From assembly GCF_000143415.4 (NCBI RefSeq), contig NW_003314269.1, forward strand, positions 1,415,863 to 1,479,862: a stretch of DNA of 64,000 bases, written 5' to 3'. The notes under the pieces are model-generated. The model made no database searches. It was not told the DNA's origin and worked only from the letters and a program-made list of their open reading frames with translations. Below, piece by piece: positions 21,275 through 32,563 of the stretch. Position 1 is the first letter of the stretch. The number at the start of each line of letters is the position of its first letter. Origin of the DNA: Selaginella moellendorffii (lineage: Eukaryota > Streptophyta > Lycopodiopsida > Selaginellales > Selaginellaceae). A program made the position numbers and the translations under genes.

Positions 21275-21518
21275 GCGAGATCGTGGCATCACGATCGCTT
21301 ATTTGTTCGTGTCAAAGGTGGGCGATGGGCGACCACGGCGCGAATGTGGGTGGGAAGGATGTGAGGTTGGAGGCTGGAATCGCGTATAAGTAGCGGCGTC
21401 GCCGCCAATCCCACCGCGGCATTCCAGCGCTTGTTTCGCGATCGGCGGTGGCGGACATTGCGATCAGGGTTCTTGCAAGAAGAGGTTTAGGGTTTACGAT
21501 CGATCGCGATTCGCGGGG

Positions 21519-22548
21519 ATGATGACCGAGGAGAGCAGGGCGCGGCGGCCGACGCGGATAATCCTGGTGCGCCACGGCCAGAGCGAGGGGAATGTGGACG
21601 AATCCAAGTACTCGTCCGTGGCGGACTACAAGATCCATCTCACCGAGGGCGGATTCCAGCAGGCGATCGCGTGCGGGCAAGAGGTACGCAGGATCATCGA
21701 GCGCGACGTGCGCGACGACTGGAAGGTGTATTTCTACGTGTCGCCGTACAAGCGGACGCGCTGCACGCTGCGCGGCATCGGGCGGGCGTTTGAGAAGGAG
21801 CGCATCTTGGGCGTGAGGGAGGAGCCCCGGATCCGCGAGCAGGACTTCGGGAACTTCCAGTGCATGGAGGTGATGAAAGTGGTGAAGGAGACTCGGGATA
21901 GATTTGGGCGATTTTTCTATCGATTTCCAGAGGGGGAATCGGCAGCTGATGTGTTTGATCGAGTCACAAGTACGTTTCCTCGCTTTTTTTTTTTTTTTTG
22001 TGTGTGTGCTTTGTCTTTCTTACGTAGTGTTCTTCGTCTTTGCGGCAGGCTTTCTCGAATCTCTATGGCGAGACATCGACATGAACAGGCTAAACCGCTC
22101 AAAGTCATCCGACTTGAACCTCATCATCGTCTCGCACGGGCTGACGATGCGAGTGTTTCTCATGCGGTGGTTCAAGTGGACGACGGAGCAATTCGAGCTG
22201 CTCAACAATCCACAGAACTGCGACATCAGGGTGATGCAGCTCGGGAGTGGAGGGGAGTACAGTTTAGCCGTGCACCACAGCAGGCAGGAGCTTGAGAACT
22301 GGGGGCTCACTCCAGAGATGATCGCTGACCAGGAGTGGCGAGCAACAGCCATGAGAGGGCAGTGGAACGACGATTGGCCTTGGTCTGGGAGGGCCTTCTT
22401 CGACCACTTTGAGGACGAGCCACTGGGGGGAGCTCACAGTGGTGTTTTCGGGGACGTAGATTCGGATTACAAGGGAGAGCAGAGTGAGTGGACTGGGGAC
22501 ACGACGTGCGAGAACGGAGACATACACTTACGGATGCCACCGATATGA
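21519..22548 (+). CDS. Phosphoglycerate mutase-like protein, AT74/AT74H type (histidine phosphatase superfamily)
   Basis: Two exons, 21519-21969 and 22049-22548, give 316 residues. The N-terminal LVRHGQSEGNVDE (about residues 16-28) is the RHG catalytic motif whose His becomes phosphorylated. YVSPYKRTRCTLRGI supplies the phosphate-binding arginines. REEPRIREQDFGNFQ carries the acidic residue region, and LIIVSHGLTMRVFLMRW (in exon 2) carries the second catalytic His. The whole set matches plant AT74-type proteins. Substrate is unknown; family members act on phosphate esters, and it need not be a glycolytic mutase. MM at the start leaves one residue of ambiguity. The ATG lies 440 bp after the previous stop, and the next gene begins 126 bp after this stop. 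Confidence 0.93.
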
Positions 22549-22674
22549 GAGGGACATGAAGCTTTTTTTTCGACTGGTTTTCCTCCTGCGACGACACGTT
22601 TTCCTCGTGGTGGTGAGATTGTGGATATAAAGGACGGTTAACTGGAGTAGGCCCGGAAGAGCGGATAGGCAGAG

Positions 22675-24172
22675 ATGGCGAGCCTCCGATCGCTTGTTCT
22701 TTTCGTTTCACTGGTAGTGGCATTTGGTCTTGCGGCAGCGCACGGTGGTCATTTGGATTTCTCGCCGGCCGATCTTGAGTCGGAAGACCGCATCACTGCA
22801 TTGTTTGATGCGTGGTGCGAAGAGCACGGGAAGAGGTATGGCACTGAAGATGAGAGGCTGCACAGGCGGGAAGTGTTCAAGGAGAAGCTGTTCCAGATCC
22901 AGGCTCACAACAGCCAGCAGCATTCTTACCAGCTCGGTCTCAATCAGTTCTCGGACCAGAGCCAGGAAGAAATGGAAGCTCGGCTCCCTCGTGTTGACGT
23001 CAAAGATCTGATGAAGAAGTGGGGCTCCGTCAAGAAGGAGGAGGCCTCCAGCGTGGCTGCACCAGCGTCCATTGACTGGAGGCGAAAGGGAGCTGTTGTT
23101 GCTCGCGTGAAGGACATTGGCAGCAGCTGCAGAGGCAAGAAAAAACATCCCTTGCTTCTCTCTTTTCTGACACGTCGGGTTTGAGCATTTTCAGGAGCTA
23201 GCTGGACGTATGCAGCAACTGGAGCCGTGGAGGGGAGGCTCGCAATCGACGGCAATAGGCTGCAGGACCTTTCCGCTCAGCAGCTCCTGGATTGTGTTGA
23301 CGAGGCAAACAAATGCACCACTCTCGATCCCGTTTTCGCTCTGGATTACGTTGAGGAGAATGGCTTGACGACTGAAAAACTTTATCCATACACTGGGACA
23401 ATTGGACAATGCAAACCACTCGTGAGTTCTTTCTTCTTGTTCTATACATTTGGTTTCTTTACTAAACTCTTGAATCTTTTATTTTGGTAGCCATCTTCTT
23501 TGGTTACCATTTCTGGCGTGGAGAGGATCTACTCGTCAAGTGACGATACAGAACTGCTTAATGCTGTTGCAAAGCAGCCTGTCGCGGTGATAGTCGACGG
23601 AACAACGCCGCAGTTCATCAATTACCGCAGCGTAAGTGAATTGCAGCTATGCTTTATTTTCCTGACATCCTTCCCTCGCGACAGGGAATCTACACTGGAC
23701 CTTTCGCGGACGCGGTCACCACTACATCACTCCTCGTTGTTGGATATGATACTCTCAACGGTGTTCCCTACTGGATCGCGAAAAACTCGTGGGGCTATGG
23801 CTGGGGCGAAGGCGGATACATCCGTATCAAGAGACAGGGAGGAGAACCATATGGTATTCTCAACATCAATGCGTTCCCATCCTATCCGACTGGAGCAGCT
23901 CCAGGGAGCAAGCCACCTCCTTGCGGTGGCAGCCAGAGTTGTCCCTCGGGAATGACTTGCTGCTGCATAGAACCGGCTATCGGATCCAAGTGCTTGCAGT
24001 ACATGTGTTGTCCGAGCAAGTACTCGGATTGCCAGGGCGGCTGCTGCAAACAGGTAGGAAAGAAGAATTTTTCTTCTCACTTTCTGATTTTGATCTTGTT
24101 TTTTTGCAGAAGAAAAGCTTCTCTGTTGATGAAATGGTGTTCACAACTAAGAACCAAACGAGCTCCTATTGA
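22675..24172 (+). CDS. Papain-family protein with granulin-like tail; catalytic residues lost (pseudoprotease)
   Basis: Five exons: 22675-23134, 23195-23421, 23491-23631, 23685-24053 and 24110-24172. They give 419 residues. In order: a signal peptide (about residues 1-22); an I29 inhibitor prodomain (ERLHRREVFKEKLFQIQAHN, then YQLGLNQFSDQ); a C1A peptidase fold from about residue 125; and a short Cys-rich granulin-like tail (CPSGMTCCCIEP, then CCPSKYSDCQGGCC). The catalytic motif, normally QGSCGSCWAF, reads IGSSCRGASWTYA, so the oxyanion Gln is Ile and the nucleophile Cys is Ser. The His motif, normally DHAVxxVGY, reads TTSLLVVGY. Only the Asn motif (AKNSWGYGWGEGGY) is kept. The first intron seems to use a GC donor (AGAG|GCAAGA). 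The ORF and splice sites are otherwise intact, so this looks like a secreted or vacuolar pseudoenzyme rather than a dead gene. Confidence 0.88.
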
Positions 24173-25157
24173 GTTTTCTCGCCACGGTGGTGGTTGTTGC
24201 TGGTACTTCGCTTTCATCCCGGTTCTGGGCTTTTTTTTTGACAATGTGATGGTCTTTCACGCCTCTAGTTCTTCCAGGATAGTTTTTCTAAAAGATCGCC
24301 ATCGTTCTTGTCACTGGTAGTCACAGTGATAAGCTTGCAAGCGCTCTAGAACAAAGCAGGCTCCAACCCAGCCTAGAATCTCTTAAGCTTTTGCCAGAGC
24401 CAAACTCAACCAAGAAGCTCCACTCTCTCGTCCAGAAATCATCCCATCCCATGGTCTTCTCGATCAGCCAGATCGCGCGACTCGTCAGCCGCCGAGGCCA
24501 AAGAGATCTTTGATCGAATGCCCTCTCGCAGTCTATCCCAGCAAATGCCCTGACGGGCCAAATGCGAGACTGTGGAGGGATTCCATCCAGAAGCGAGCGC
24601 TTTTAGATCGCTGGCATTACGCGCGAGGACCCAGCAAGAGCGCATCACATCGCTCGCGATCGCTGGGAATCTCGCTACCAGTCGCCTTGCCCTCTTCCAG
24701 CGATCCCAAAGAACACGCCTCCTGATCTCGATCTCTCGCCCCCGATTCCACATCGAATTCCCGCTGGTCAGCACGTACTAGCGGTGCGACGCCTTCGATC
24801 TAGCTTGCGGGGCCTTCGATCGCGTCGATAACCGCGGCCGCGGACCGTGGATCGAGTTCTTCGCGGGGATGCTCCTTGATCAAACAATCCATAGGGATCT
24901 TCGATTCTTTTCACAAGCAAGCGCTGGGTTCTTAGTCACAGAGGAGTCCGGCCATTTAACAAGGACCTTCTTCTCGGAGCTCTCTAAGAACGTCCACACC
25001 CAAACTTGATCTAGCAAGCTTTTGGAAGTTCAACAAAAATGAGCTAAGATTTACCAGTTGTGACGAAGTTTCCGCTTCTTCCTGTGTGTGTTCTTTCCTC
25101 CAGAGAGCTCTTGCGATCTTTCTTCTTTCTCTCTTATCGGAAAAGCTCGATCCCCAC
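24173..25157 (+). other. Intergenic, with possible PPR-like fossil
   Basis: About 1 kb between convergent genes. Plus-strand frames near 24410-24600 contain disconnected pieces reminiscent of a plant PPR protein: KLHSLVQKSS in one frame, AEAKEIFDRMPSR in another, then EGFHPEASAFRSLAL, interrupted by stops and frame changes. A further open stretch (about 24805-25005) reads GPWIEFFAGMLLDQT. It could be a decayed PPR gene, but the similarity is short and I would not annotate a gene. Confidence 0.25.
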
Positions 25158-27650
25158 TCACAGCATCTTGTTGCGTTTCATCACGTCCATCTTCATGAGC
25201 ACGTCGTGCACGTCCGTCACCAGCTTGCTCTTCATCGAGTTGAAGTCCTGGAGCCCCTTCTCCAGCATCTGGTACTCCACAAAGCACCGCTTCCTCTTCT
25301 CCACCGCGTTGTTAACGTGGAGCTTGTACCCCTTGGCGACGTACTCCTCCTCCATCTTCTCGCTCTTGGCCAGCACGATCTTTCTCAGCCTCTCCGCCTC
25401 GAGCCGGGCCTCGTCGGCTCGCAGCTGGAACATCTTGGCTTCGGCCTGCTTTATGTGGATGGCGCTCTCCATCTCCTCGATCTCGCTCCGCTTCCTCGCC
25501 CGGCTGTACTGCATCTCGGCAATCTCGTTCCTCTTGGCCTCGAGCTCCCGGTCGAGAATCTGCAAGTTACCGTTCCCAGAACCACTCTTGCTCTTCGCCA
25601 CCATTTCCTCCGCAGCATTCGCGTAGCTGCCGCTTCGAACTGCAACCGCACCCGCAGGAACTTCTCCACCTCCATGCTGCTGCTGCTGTTGCTGCTGCTG
25701 ATGCTGCTGCTGATGCTGCACTTTGGCAGTCTCCAAATCGATCTTCCCCTCTGCAGCACAGCGTTTTCGTTAACGAAAATTAGGAAAAACAAGATTTTTA
25801 CCTTGGAAGAACCGGACGATCGCCTCGCATAACTCGGAAGTGTCACCGCATCCCTCCACCTTGCCCAGCATTTTCTCGGCAATCCAGCACAGCTGTTTCC
25901 CTCTAGAGTCCTGGCTGCGCCGAAATATCCTCTGGATACAGTCGAGCTCCTGCCGCAGAGTCTCGGCGCTCCAATCCTTGGCGTACGTCGTAAACACCTC
26001 CCGGACGAAGCCAAACAAGTCCGAGGCATGGCCGCAAGCCACGCACACGAACTGCATCTCCGACTGCTTTCCACCTTGAGCAGTCCCGGGCTTGATATAC
26101 GACAGTCGGATCCCACAGTCGGTGTGGCACCAGTGGAGGCAAAAGTCGCAGCCAACCCAGCGGCAAGTGTTGGCCATGAAGTCGAACTTGGAGCAGGCGA
26201 TGCACATACACCCGCTGCAAAATCCCTCCTTTTGTGAGCAAAACTGGCAGTCGCAGTCGTCGGTAGGGAGCTGGTTCTGGCACGCGAAGTTGCGGCACCG
26301 CTTCTGGAGGAAAACCTCCACGAGAGCCGCGGTAGACATCCGGTTCTCGCAGAGAAGAAAAGCCTGGATGCCCGTTTTCATCGCCACCAGGAGCTCCAGC
26401 TGCGTGCGGTGGGCAACGTAGAGGTTCTCGGCCGAGAGGTCGTTCCGCCGCTGGAGGATCCTTTGCAGCCGCAGGAACTCGTCCCGCTTCTCCACGCTGC
26501 CGAGCATCTCCGTGAGCGACTTCTTCAAGTCCTCGAGGAAGATATCCGGGAGCTCCTGGAGCTTGTTGGCCACCACCGCTACGGGATCCGCCGCCACCTC
26601 GTACAGCCCCACACGGTTCTCTCCTTGGAGGGACCTCTCCTCGGCCGCCTTGTGCTTGCCCCGTCGCGTCCCAGCGTGCTTTCGAAAGCCCTCCTTGAGA
26701 TCTGGGAACAAGGCGTGATACGGCTCCAAGTTGTAAGAGTTCCACTTGACGGGTGGTGGAACTTGGTGCTGGTGCTGGAAACCGGCACTGTTGCTGCTCC
26801 TGGTGATGGTGGTGGTGGTGGTGGTGCCATTGTTGTTGTTGGTGGTGGTGGTGGCCACGTTGTTCTTGTGAGCAGCAGCAGCAGCAGCGAGAGCTCCACT
26901 GTCCGGAAAAGGATTCCTACTTCTCTGGATGATCCCCTGAGGACCGAAGAGACCACCGTGAGACACCGTCTCGTTCTCGTGCCCAGCAACGTACTGCGTC
27001 GCGCTGGAGTTGAGATCATCCAGCGAGTTGTGCGTGAGCGAGCAGCTGGGATTGTGGACGAAGGATCTAGTGTTGACGGTGGTGGTGTTCGAGATGGAGC
27101 GAACGCTCATCACCTTCCCACTCACCAGTGAAGCCGAGGGGGCGTTACACCCGGAAGATCCCAGTGACAGAGATATCTCTCCGCCACCACCACCACCACC
27201 ACCGCCTCCTCCCAGCGAAGAAGACGGTTTCCTGGCCTTGATCGTCGTCTCCGGCGGGAAGAGCTTCTTACTTTCGCCAGCGCCCCAGCTCCCACCGAGC
27301 GTGAGCAGCAAATCATCCTTCGCTGGAGTAGCCATCGCCTTGTCCTTCGCTTCTAGCTTCTCGGGACTGCCGGAGCTCTTGGAGAGCACCACCACATCTT
27401 GGTCAGCTTCTTCTTTCTTCTCTTCCTCGCCCCTTTCCTCCTCCTCGCGATCGATCTCGTTCAAGTCGGGCTTGAGTGAAACCGCGGGACTGCTCTCCTT
27501 CCGCGTGGACTTGTCAAATCCCCCCTCTTCTTTTTCCTCCTCGCGACTGTGCCTGTCCTCTTCAATGACTTCCCTCTTCTCCTCCTCCACTACGCCCTTT
27601 GCCTTCTCGGTGGCGACCCCACATTCTTCCTTGATCACGCTCTCCTCCAT
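25158..27650 (-). CDS. OBERON-like PHD-finger protein (OBE3/OBE4, TITANIA type)
   Basis: Two exons, 27650-25802 and 25750-25158, with a 51-nt intron, give 813 residues. The N-terminal half is acidic and low in complexity, with VSLKPDLNEID (an EAR-like DLN motif) and ISLSLGSSG. Residues about 290-440 contain the conserved OBERON segment (SYNLEPYHALFPDLKEGF, RDEFLRLQRILQRRNDLS). Residues about 450-537 hold the atypical PHD finger and its Cys/His ligands (CDCQFCSQKEGFCSGCMC, WVGCDFCLHWCHTDCGI). After a Gln/His-rich patch the C-terminus is a coiled coil (about 640-770), used by OBERONs for homo- and heterodimers. OBERONs are nuclear factors for meristem and embryonic root formation. The plus strand opposite has long open shadows with no independent evidence. 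Confidence 0.93.
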
Positions 27651-28195
27651 ACCCAAGCCCTGATCGCTCGAAAACTAGCTCGCGCGGAGGAGAGCGAAAG
27701 GAGCGAGATCGATCCCTACCTCCTGGGGCGGCCTATGACATGAGATGATTGATCGCTGGAGCCGAGGCCGCGGAAATCGCGAGGTCGCTCGCTAGCTCAT
27801 TGTCTCACATCCCAAAGCTCGTCGTCTGTCGCCAACGAATCATCTATGAGTGATCTTTGCCGGGCGCTCGACGAATCTCGAGAGCAGCCACGCCCCGCCG
27901 ATCCCTTCGAGGCGAGCCAGCTACGCGCCACGCGGAGATCGCCGTCGTGCTCGTCACTTCCCCTGCTTTGCCCTAGATTCCTCCTCCCACGCTCTCCTGC
28001 TGACTCACTACTCAGCTGCCGATGTGGCAGTGCTTACTCAGCACTCACTGCGGTATGACATGGACAGTCTGGAAAGAATGTTCTCGGTCCTCTAAAATAT
28101 TCTTTACTCTCGCGAAAAACTTACACACTCGCAAAGAACAAATTTTACAACATAGATCTCGTTTCGATCTCGCAAAGAATCTTTGGTCTTATCTT
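27651..28195. other. OBERON promoter and ZIF-like 3' flank
   Basis: About 550 bp of GC-rich to mixed DNA upstream of the OBERON start, ending at the left edge of the tandem duplication. I see no coding frame with recognisable content. Confidence 0.5.
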
Positions 28196-28198
28196 CTA

Positions 28199-30701
28199 TC
28201 AGTCGTCAGCAATTAGCCGGTTGGCCGATTTTGGGAGGAATGGCTCGAAAGATGTGAGAACCGTGAGCAGCGCAAACACGTTGAGAAAGAGGAACACCAA
28301 GTGATCGCCTGGAAACAATCAGAATAAAGTAAGAACAAGAAGAAGGGAAAAAAAAAAAAGGATTTTGGAACATTACCTGGGAAGAACCATGAGTGTTGTC
28401 TCTTTTGAGCACAAGAAAAGCTGAAAAGGAATCGAAGTCAGTGTTTCCTCGCGATTTCTTTTCCTCTCGAAGAACTTACACTATTCCTCCAATCGCTGGG
28501 CCCAGTCCTTTGAACACGGATACAATGCTGAGCGAGAAACCATTCGCGGCTCCTCTCTGGCGTTGCTTCTGTTGGAGAACAGGATGAGAGTCAAGCAAAA
28601 AAAAAAGAGAGAGAGAGGCAGCTTTTTCTCTTCAGAGAGAAAAACTCTAACGTACCACGCAATTGTTGATGAGGATGAACGATCCCGTCAATACTGCGGT
28701 CTGGAAGAGATTTACGAGTGTGAAAACTGGAAAGCAAAGAGAAAGACAAGGTTACCGTGAGAATGTATTTGAGAATCGCGGCAGCATAGACCGTTACTGA
28801 AAGCCAAGGTCCTTGAATCCTGCCAAAGTATGGATATGCTACCAGAAGAGGAATTGTGATGAGCTGCTCAAAACAAAACAAAAGGAATGTTACGCTTGAG
28901 AAGAAACAAAAATTTGTTGTAGCTTACGGCTCCAAACCGACAAGCCCGGATCGGTCCAACCATTCTACAAACTGTAGGAAAAACTCCAAGTTGAGCTCCA
29001 AGCATTGCACAGCCTGCAGCAGAAGTTCCAACATTTTTGTTTGAAGAATAAAGAGAACATTGGAACCTGCAACCGCTAAAACTGATCCAACTTGAGAACT
29101 CGTGAAACCGAGACCCCCGTACGACTTTGGGCTCACGGACCACAACGAAAACAACTGCAAGAACAGAGATAGATTCACAGCTTTTCTTGCTTTTTCTTCT
29201 TACCTCGCTGTAAGCCATATCATGTAGCGACCAAAGACAGTATAGCGTCGTAGCAGCCATCAAAGGCCAGTTCCTGAAAATGGACTCCACTTTGTCCTCT
29301 TTCGAATCGAGTGGATTCGACTTCTCCAAGTCTTCCACCTTTGGCACGGAGCTTTTCCTGTGCAGAGTTTCCTGAACAATAGAAACCACGATAATTAGTT
29401 TCTATTTCGTCCATACAGCCAGCCTTACTGGTAGGAGGCAGACGACGAATAGACCAAAAACAGCGATGGAGGAAATGCAAAGGGCCTGTAACAAGTATGG
29501 AAACCTTCCAGAGAGAAAGTTGAAAAGATAGAACAACGAAAGTGTCAGTGAGAACACCGCGAGATTTCAGTGCCTTACCGATCAAATAGTGACCCGCTCG
29601 CAAAGACGCTTGGGAACTTGAGAGCTGGCTGAGCAGCACACCACCAAACGATGCGTTACATTCTTGAGCGAACTTTCTTGTTTGATCTTACTTGAGCCAA
29701 GTAGCCACCCACGGCAGGGCCGACGATGAGTCCCAATCCCCAGGCGGTCCCTACCTGACGAGCAACGAGACACCAATCGAATTTTTCTTGTCGCGAGAAT
29801 GATTTACCACAGAGAGTCCGAGCGGCTGCTGTTCTTCGTTGCAGAGCTCCGATGCGTAGGCCTGGACGACGCCCAGCATCCCATTGAAGCAGCCGAGGAT
29901 GAAGCGCGTGGTGACTGCCATCCAGAAATTGGTGCTCAGCCCAAACAGCGTGTTCAACACAACCCTGCACACATTTGACAATGAACTTCAGCCATGAACC
30001 AGCGAAGAACTCCTCAAGAACTAAAGTTTTTCGACGCAAAGAAGATCGAACGAAATGTGGAATGCATCAACCACTTACACCGAGGCGACGCCCGCGAACA
30101 TGGTCGGCTTCCGACCGAATCTGTCGGCAATGCTGCCCCACAGCATCCCGGTTGACGCCCTCCCGATCATGAAAGAGGATCCTAAGAGTGGATCCCTTGA
30201 TCAGCACAACATATCAAAGCTCCAGAGTTTCATCCTCACCAATCCATCCCGCGTAGAATCCAATGTCTGTGTCCACCCTCGCAATGTGGAAGTCTTTCAC
30301 CTGGGAATCGAAATCAAAATTGCCAAGAAAACAAATCAATCGCTGCGATCCATGAGATCCCGCCCCGTACCATGAAATAGACGAAGGGATAGACCACCGA
30401 GATTGGCAGAGCTGATAAAAAAGAATAGAATCAAACTTCTTATGACGAAAGCACTAGCTAGCGCGTAGTGATCTTGATCTCGGAGCTTACAGGTGCAAAG
30501 CAGGACAAAAGCGAGGCCGAGGAGCAGCCCCAGGGGAGCGCTGGCTTTGGGATGTTTGAGGTAGGCTACTCTGCATCCGGGGCAATCCGGATCGTGGTTG
30601 CAGCTCCGGATCTCGGCCTCCAGTTTCGCCGGATCCAGTAGCAGCGGCTGGTCCAGCGCATCTTGATCATTCGAGTGGAGCGCGTCGCGACCCACGGCCA
30701 T
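28199..30701 (-). CDS. ZIF-like major facilitator transporter (ZIFL), copy 1
   Basis: Sixteen exons, all in phase, give 500 residues: 30701-30491, 30411-30371, 30300-30240, 30181-30079, 29964-29808, 29754-29692, 29628-29579, 29504-29429, 29371-29204, 29154-29067, 29013-28928, 28866-28756, 28700-28656, 28568-28480, 28420-28377 and 28308-28199. The cytosolic N-terminus has the ZIFL signature CPGC (residues 40-43, in NHDPDCPGCRVAYLK). The MFS loop motif is GMLWGSIADRFGRKPT. Typical ZIFL segments follow: AYASELCNEEQQPLGLSVV, TAWGLGLIVGPAVGG, YCLWSLHDMAYSE, QRQRGAANG. About twelve membrane spans are expected. Plant ZIFLs are proton-coupled tonoplast or plasma-membrane transporters affecting zinc, potassium and auxin; the substrate here is not deducible. 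A near-identical paralogue lies at 32564-35061. One acceptor is a GAGCAG tandem site. Confidence 0.92.
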
Positions 30702-31165
30702 GGCAAACAATGCGATCTTTCTATCACCCAATTCACTCGACTCGAGGTCGAGACCGACCAAACTTCCAATGCAATTAATGTCGCTCGAACCTCCAAATTG
30801 TGATCGACCAGAGTGCGAGATCTCTCGTGCAATGGGAGTGGAACATAGAGGGCCTCATATATACTTCTATACGAGTTTGCCAGGAGGACCTTACGTATGG
30901 TAGACTAACTCGAAAGTGGCGATGGGTTAGGCTCTACACATGGGCTGCTAAAGATCCGGCGTGTTGGTCCTTGGAGTAAGACATGTTTGGCGCTTTGTAT
31001 AGATCATGGTCGATCTCCCGCTGATGATCCAACCGGTATAGCCGCTGAGCTATTCATCGCTCCAGAGGCTCGCTCCAAGACAATCGGAACATCTGTTGGG
31101 TGCTATTTATTGCGAGCTTCACCTCCCTAGGGCTGACGTGGCATAAATATTCGAGGAATGTCCAT
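30702..31165. other. Divergent spacer between ZIF-like 1 and HSP20
   Basis: About 460 bp separating the divergently transcribed transporter and HSP20. No gene is visible. Part of it (around 30889-30960) is matched in unit 2 at about 35109-35172, but most of the rest is absent there. Confidence 0.5.
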
Positions 31166-31201
31166 GGAACGTTCTAGAACCTGCGAAGAATCTTCTGGAA
31201 T
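31166..31201 (+). promoter_or_regulatory. Two perfect three-pentamer heat-shock elements
   Basis: GAACGTTCTAGAA (31167-31179) and GAATCTTCTGGAA (31188-31200) each satisfy the nGAAnnTTCnnGAAn heat-shock element without mismatch. They lie about 110-140 bp before the HSP20 ATG. A TATA-like ATTTAAA follows at about 31214. This predicts induction by heat-shock factors. The matching part of unit 2 is deleted. Confidence 0.88.
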
Positions 31202-31308
31202 TCGCGGCTCTGGGATTTAAATTCTACGAGCGATGGGCATATCGCATCATCGCAAGCAAGCAATCTACTCTTCTTCAATCCAACTTCGATCATCCATTCG
31301 ATCAAGCA

Positions 31309-31797
31309 ATGGCACTGTCTCCATTCCTGGACAGGCAACTGGGCGTCTTCGATCCGTTCCTCTCGCCGGAGAAGCGGATGTGGGATGCGGCGCTCTCGTT
31401 CTGGGACCGCGACGCCGACGGTCACTCGCGCCAGTTCGCGCGGGACGTGAGCGCCGTGGCCAACACGCGCATCGATTGGTGCGAGACGCCCCACGCGCAC
31501 GTCCTCAAGGCCGATCTCCCCGGGCTCGACAGGAGCGAGGTGAAGATCCAGCTCGAGGAGGACCGGGTGCTCCAGATTAGCGGCGAGCGCAAGAGGGAGG
31601 AGAGTCGGAAGACCGATAATTGGCACCGGGTGGAGCGAGCTCACGGGAGTTTCCTCCGGCGGTTCTGGCTCCCGGACGATTCTAACGTGGACGCCATCTC
31701 GGCCAAGGTCGACCATGGAGTTCTCACGGTCACGGTTCCAAAGCTGGCTTGCGCGGCCGAGAAGAACAACAACGTGAAGCCGATCGACGTCCAGTAA
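31309..31797 (+). CDS. Class I cytosolic small heat-shock protein (HSP20)
   Basis: A single exon encodes 162 residues, the normal length for plant class I sHSPs. After a variable N-terminus, the alpha-crystallin domain covers about residues 50-140: RIDWCETPHAHVLKADLPGL, VLQISGERKREES, WHRVERAHGSFLRRFWLP and the signature GVLTVTVPKL. The C-terminal VKPIDVQ carries the I-x-V anchor used to assemble dodecamers. Such proteins hold unfolding clients for Hsp70/ClpB refolding. Two heat-shock elements precede it. A broken copy lies in unit 2 at about 35268-35551. Confidence 0.96.
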   Translation: MALSPFLDRQLGVFDPFLSPEKRMWDAALSFWDRDADGHSRQFARDVSAVANTRIDWCETPHAHVLKADLPGLDRSEVKIQLEEDRVLQISGERKREESRKTDNWHRVERAHGSFLRRFWLPDDSNVDAISAKVDHGVLTVTVPKLACAAEKNNNVKPIDVQ

Positions 31798-31968
31798 AGA
31801 TCTAGCAAATGTAGTAGAAACTTCAAGATCTACCAAAGGAAGAACAATGTGACTTTCGAGCATAGCGAAAAATATCAAATGCTTACATTGTTTATGTATA
31901 TATCCTCCTCGTGGGTGGTCAGGTTTGCTAGAAACAGTTAGAAAAAAGGAAAAAGACGATTTTTTCCG

Positions 31969-32485
31969 CTACACTTGTCAATCATCGTTTCTCACAACGA
32001 AATCGTACTCCAGGAAATGATCTCTCCGCCAGTGCTCTTCTCGTCCTTAGGCATTTCTGCGTAGCATTGAAAAACTATATGTGAATGGAGGAAAACACTC
32101 ACATTAAATCGCTTCCATCTGGCTGGAACAGCCGAAATCTGCTGCCAACGATCTTGCCCTTACTCTTTAGACTCGGGAGTTAAAATAACATTTTTTTTCC
32201 AAAAGAAATCGACCTCAATGCGTCTAGCAAATGTTCTAGGCTCGGAGAGCTATCGAGAAGACGCACAACGCATAAGAGGATTTATCTTTATATGCTGCCA
32301 GCATGTTTTTGAGGCCTGGAGCATCACACATTAAATTCCAGAGAAAATGAAAACTATCGTAGCAAGCTAGAAATCGTAAAAAGCTAACCAAGCTTTTTCC
32401 TGCAAGCACACGAGAATCCATTTTCCGTGACCACTGAAGCTTTTTCCAATGCTTACACGCAAGGCCCTGAATGGAAAAATTCGAA
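31969..32485 (-). pseudogene. Truncated ITPase pseudogene (duplication unit 1)
   Basis: It matches exons 4-8 of the intact ITPase at 35766-36808. Exons 1-3 are missing because the duplication breakpoint (32485) falls inside the gene. Exon 5 has lost most of its codons, exon 6 reads [20 protein letters not shown] and then runs into a stop after a deletion, and exon 8 lacks part of its basic region. It cannot make an enzyme. Confidence 0.9.
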
Positions 32486-32563
32486 TTCCAAAGGACGCAA
32501 AACCCTAATCACGATTTATTATTTTCACCCTTCAGGGTTAAAAAATTAATAGAAGGCCTCCTA

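Larger units (their letters stand above)
28196..32485. repeat. Tandem duplication, unit 1 (ZIF-like, HSP20, truncated ITPase)
   Basis: About 4.29 kb aligning with 32561-36393 in order and orientation, introns included. The left edge is CTATCAGTCGTCA in both units. The right edge is the shared AATGGAAAAATTCGAA, after which unit 2 continues into ITPase while unit 1 stops. Unit 1 keeps the working HSP20; its ITPase copy lacks the first three exons. Confidence 0.92.

Noticed and set aside
24439-24774. 111-codon minus-strand frame between the protease-like gene and OBERON
   Set aside because: No recognisable content. The plus strand of the same stretch shows weak PPR-like pieces instead.
27010-27663. 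217-codon plus-strand Ser/Pro-rich frame opposite OBERON
   Set aside because: It is the complement of the acidic, low-complexity N-terminus of the OBERON-like protein, without any domain of its own.
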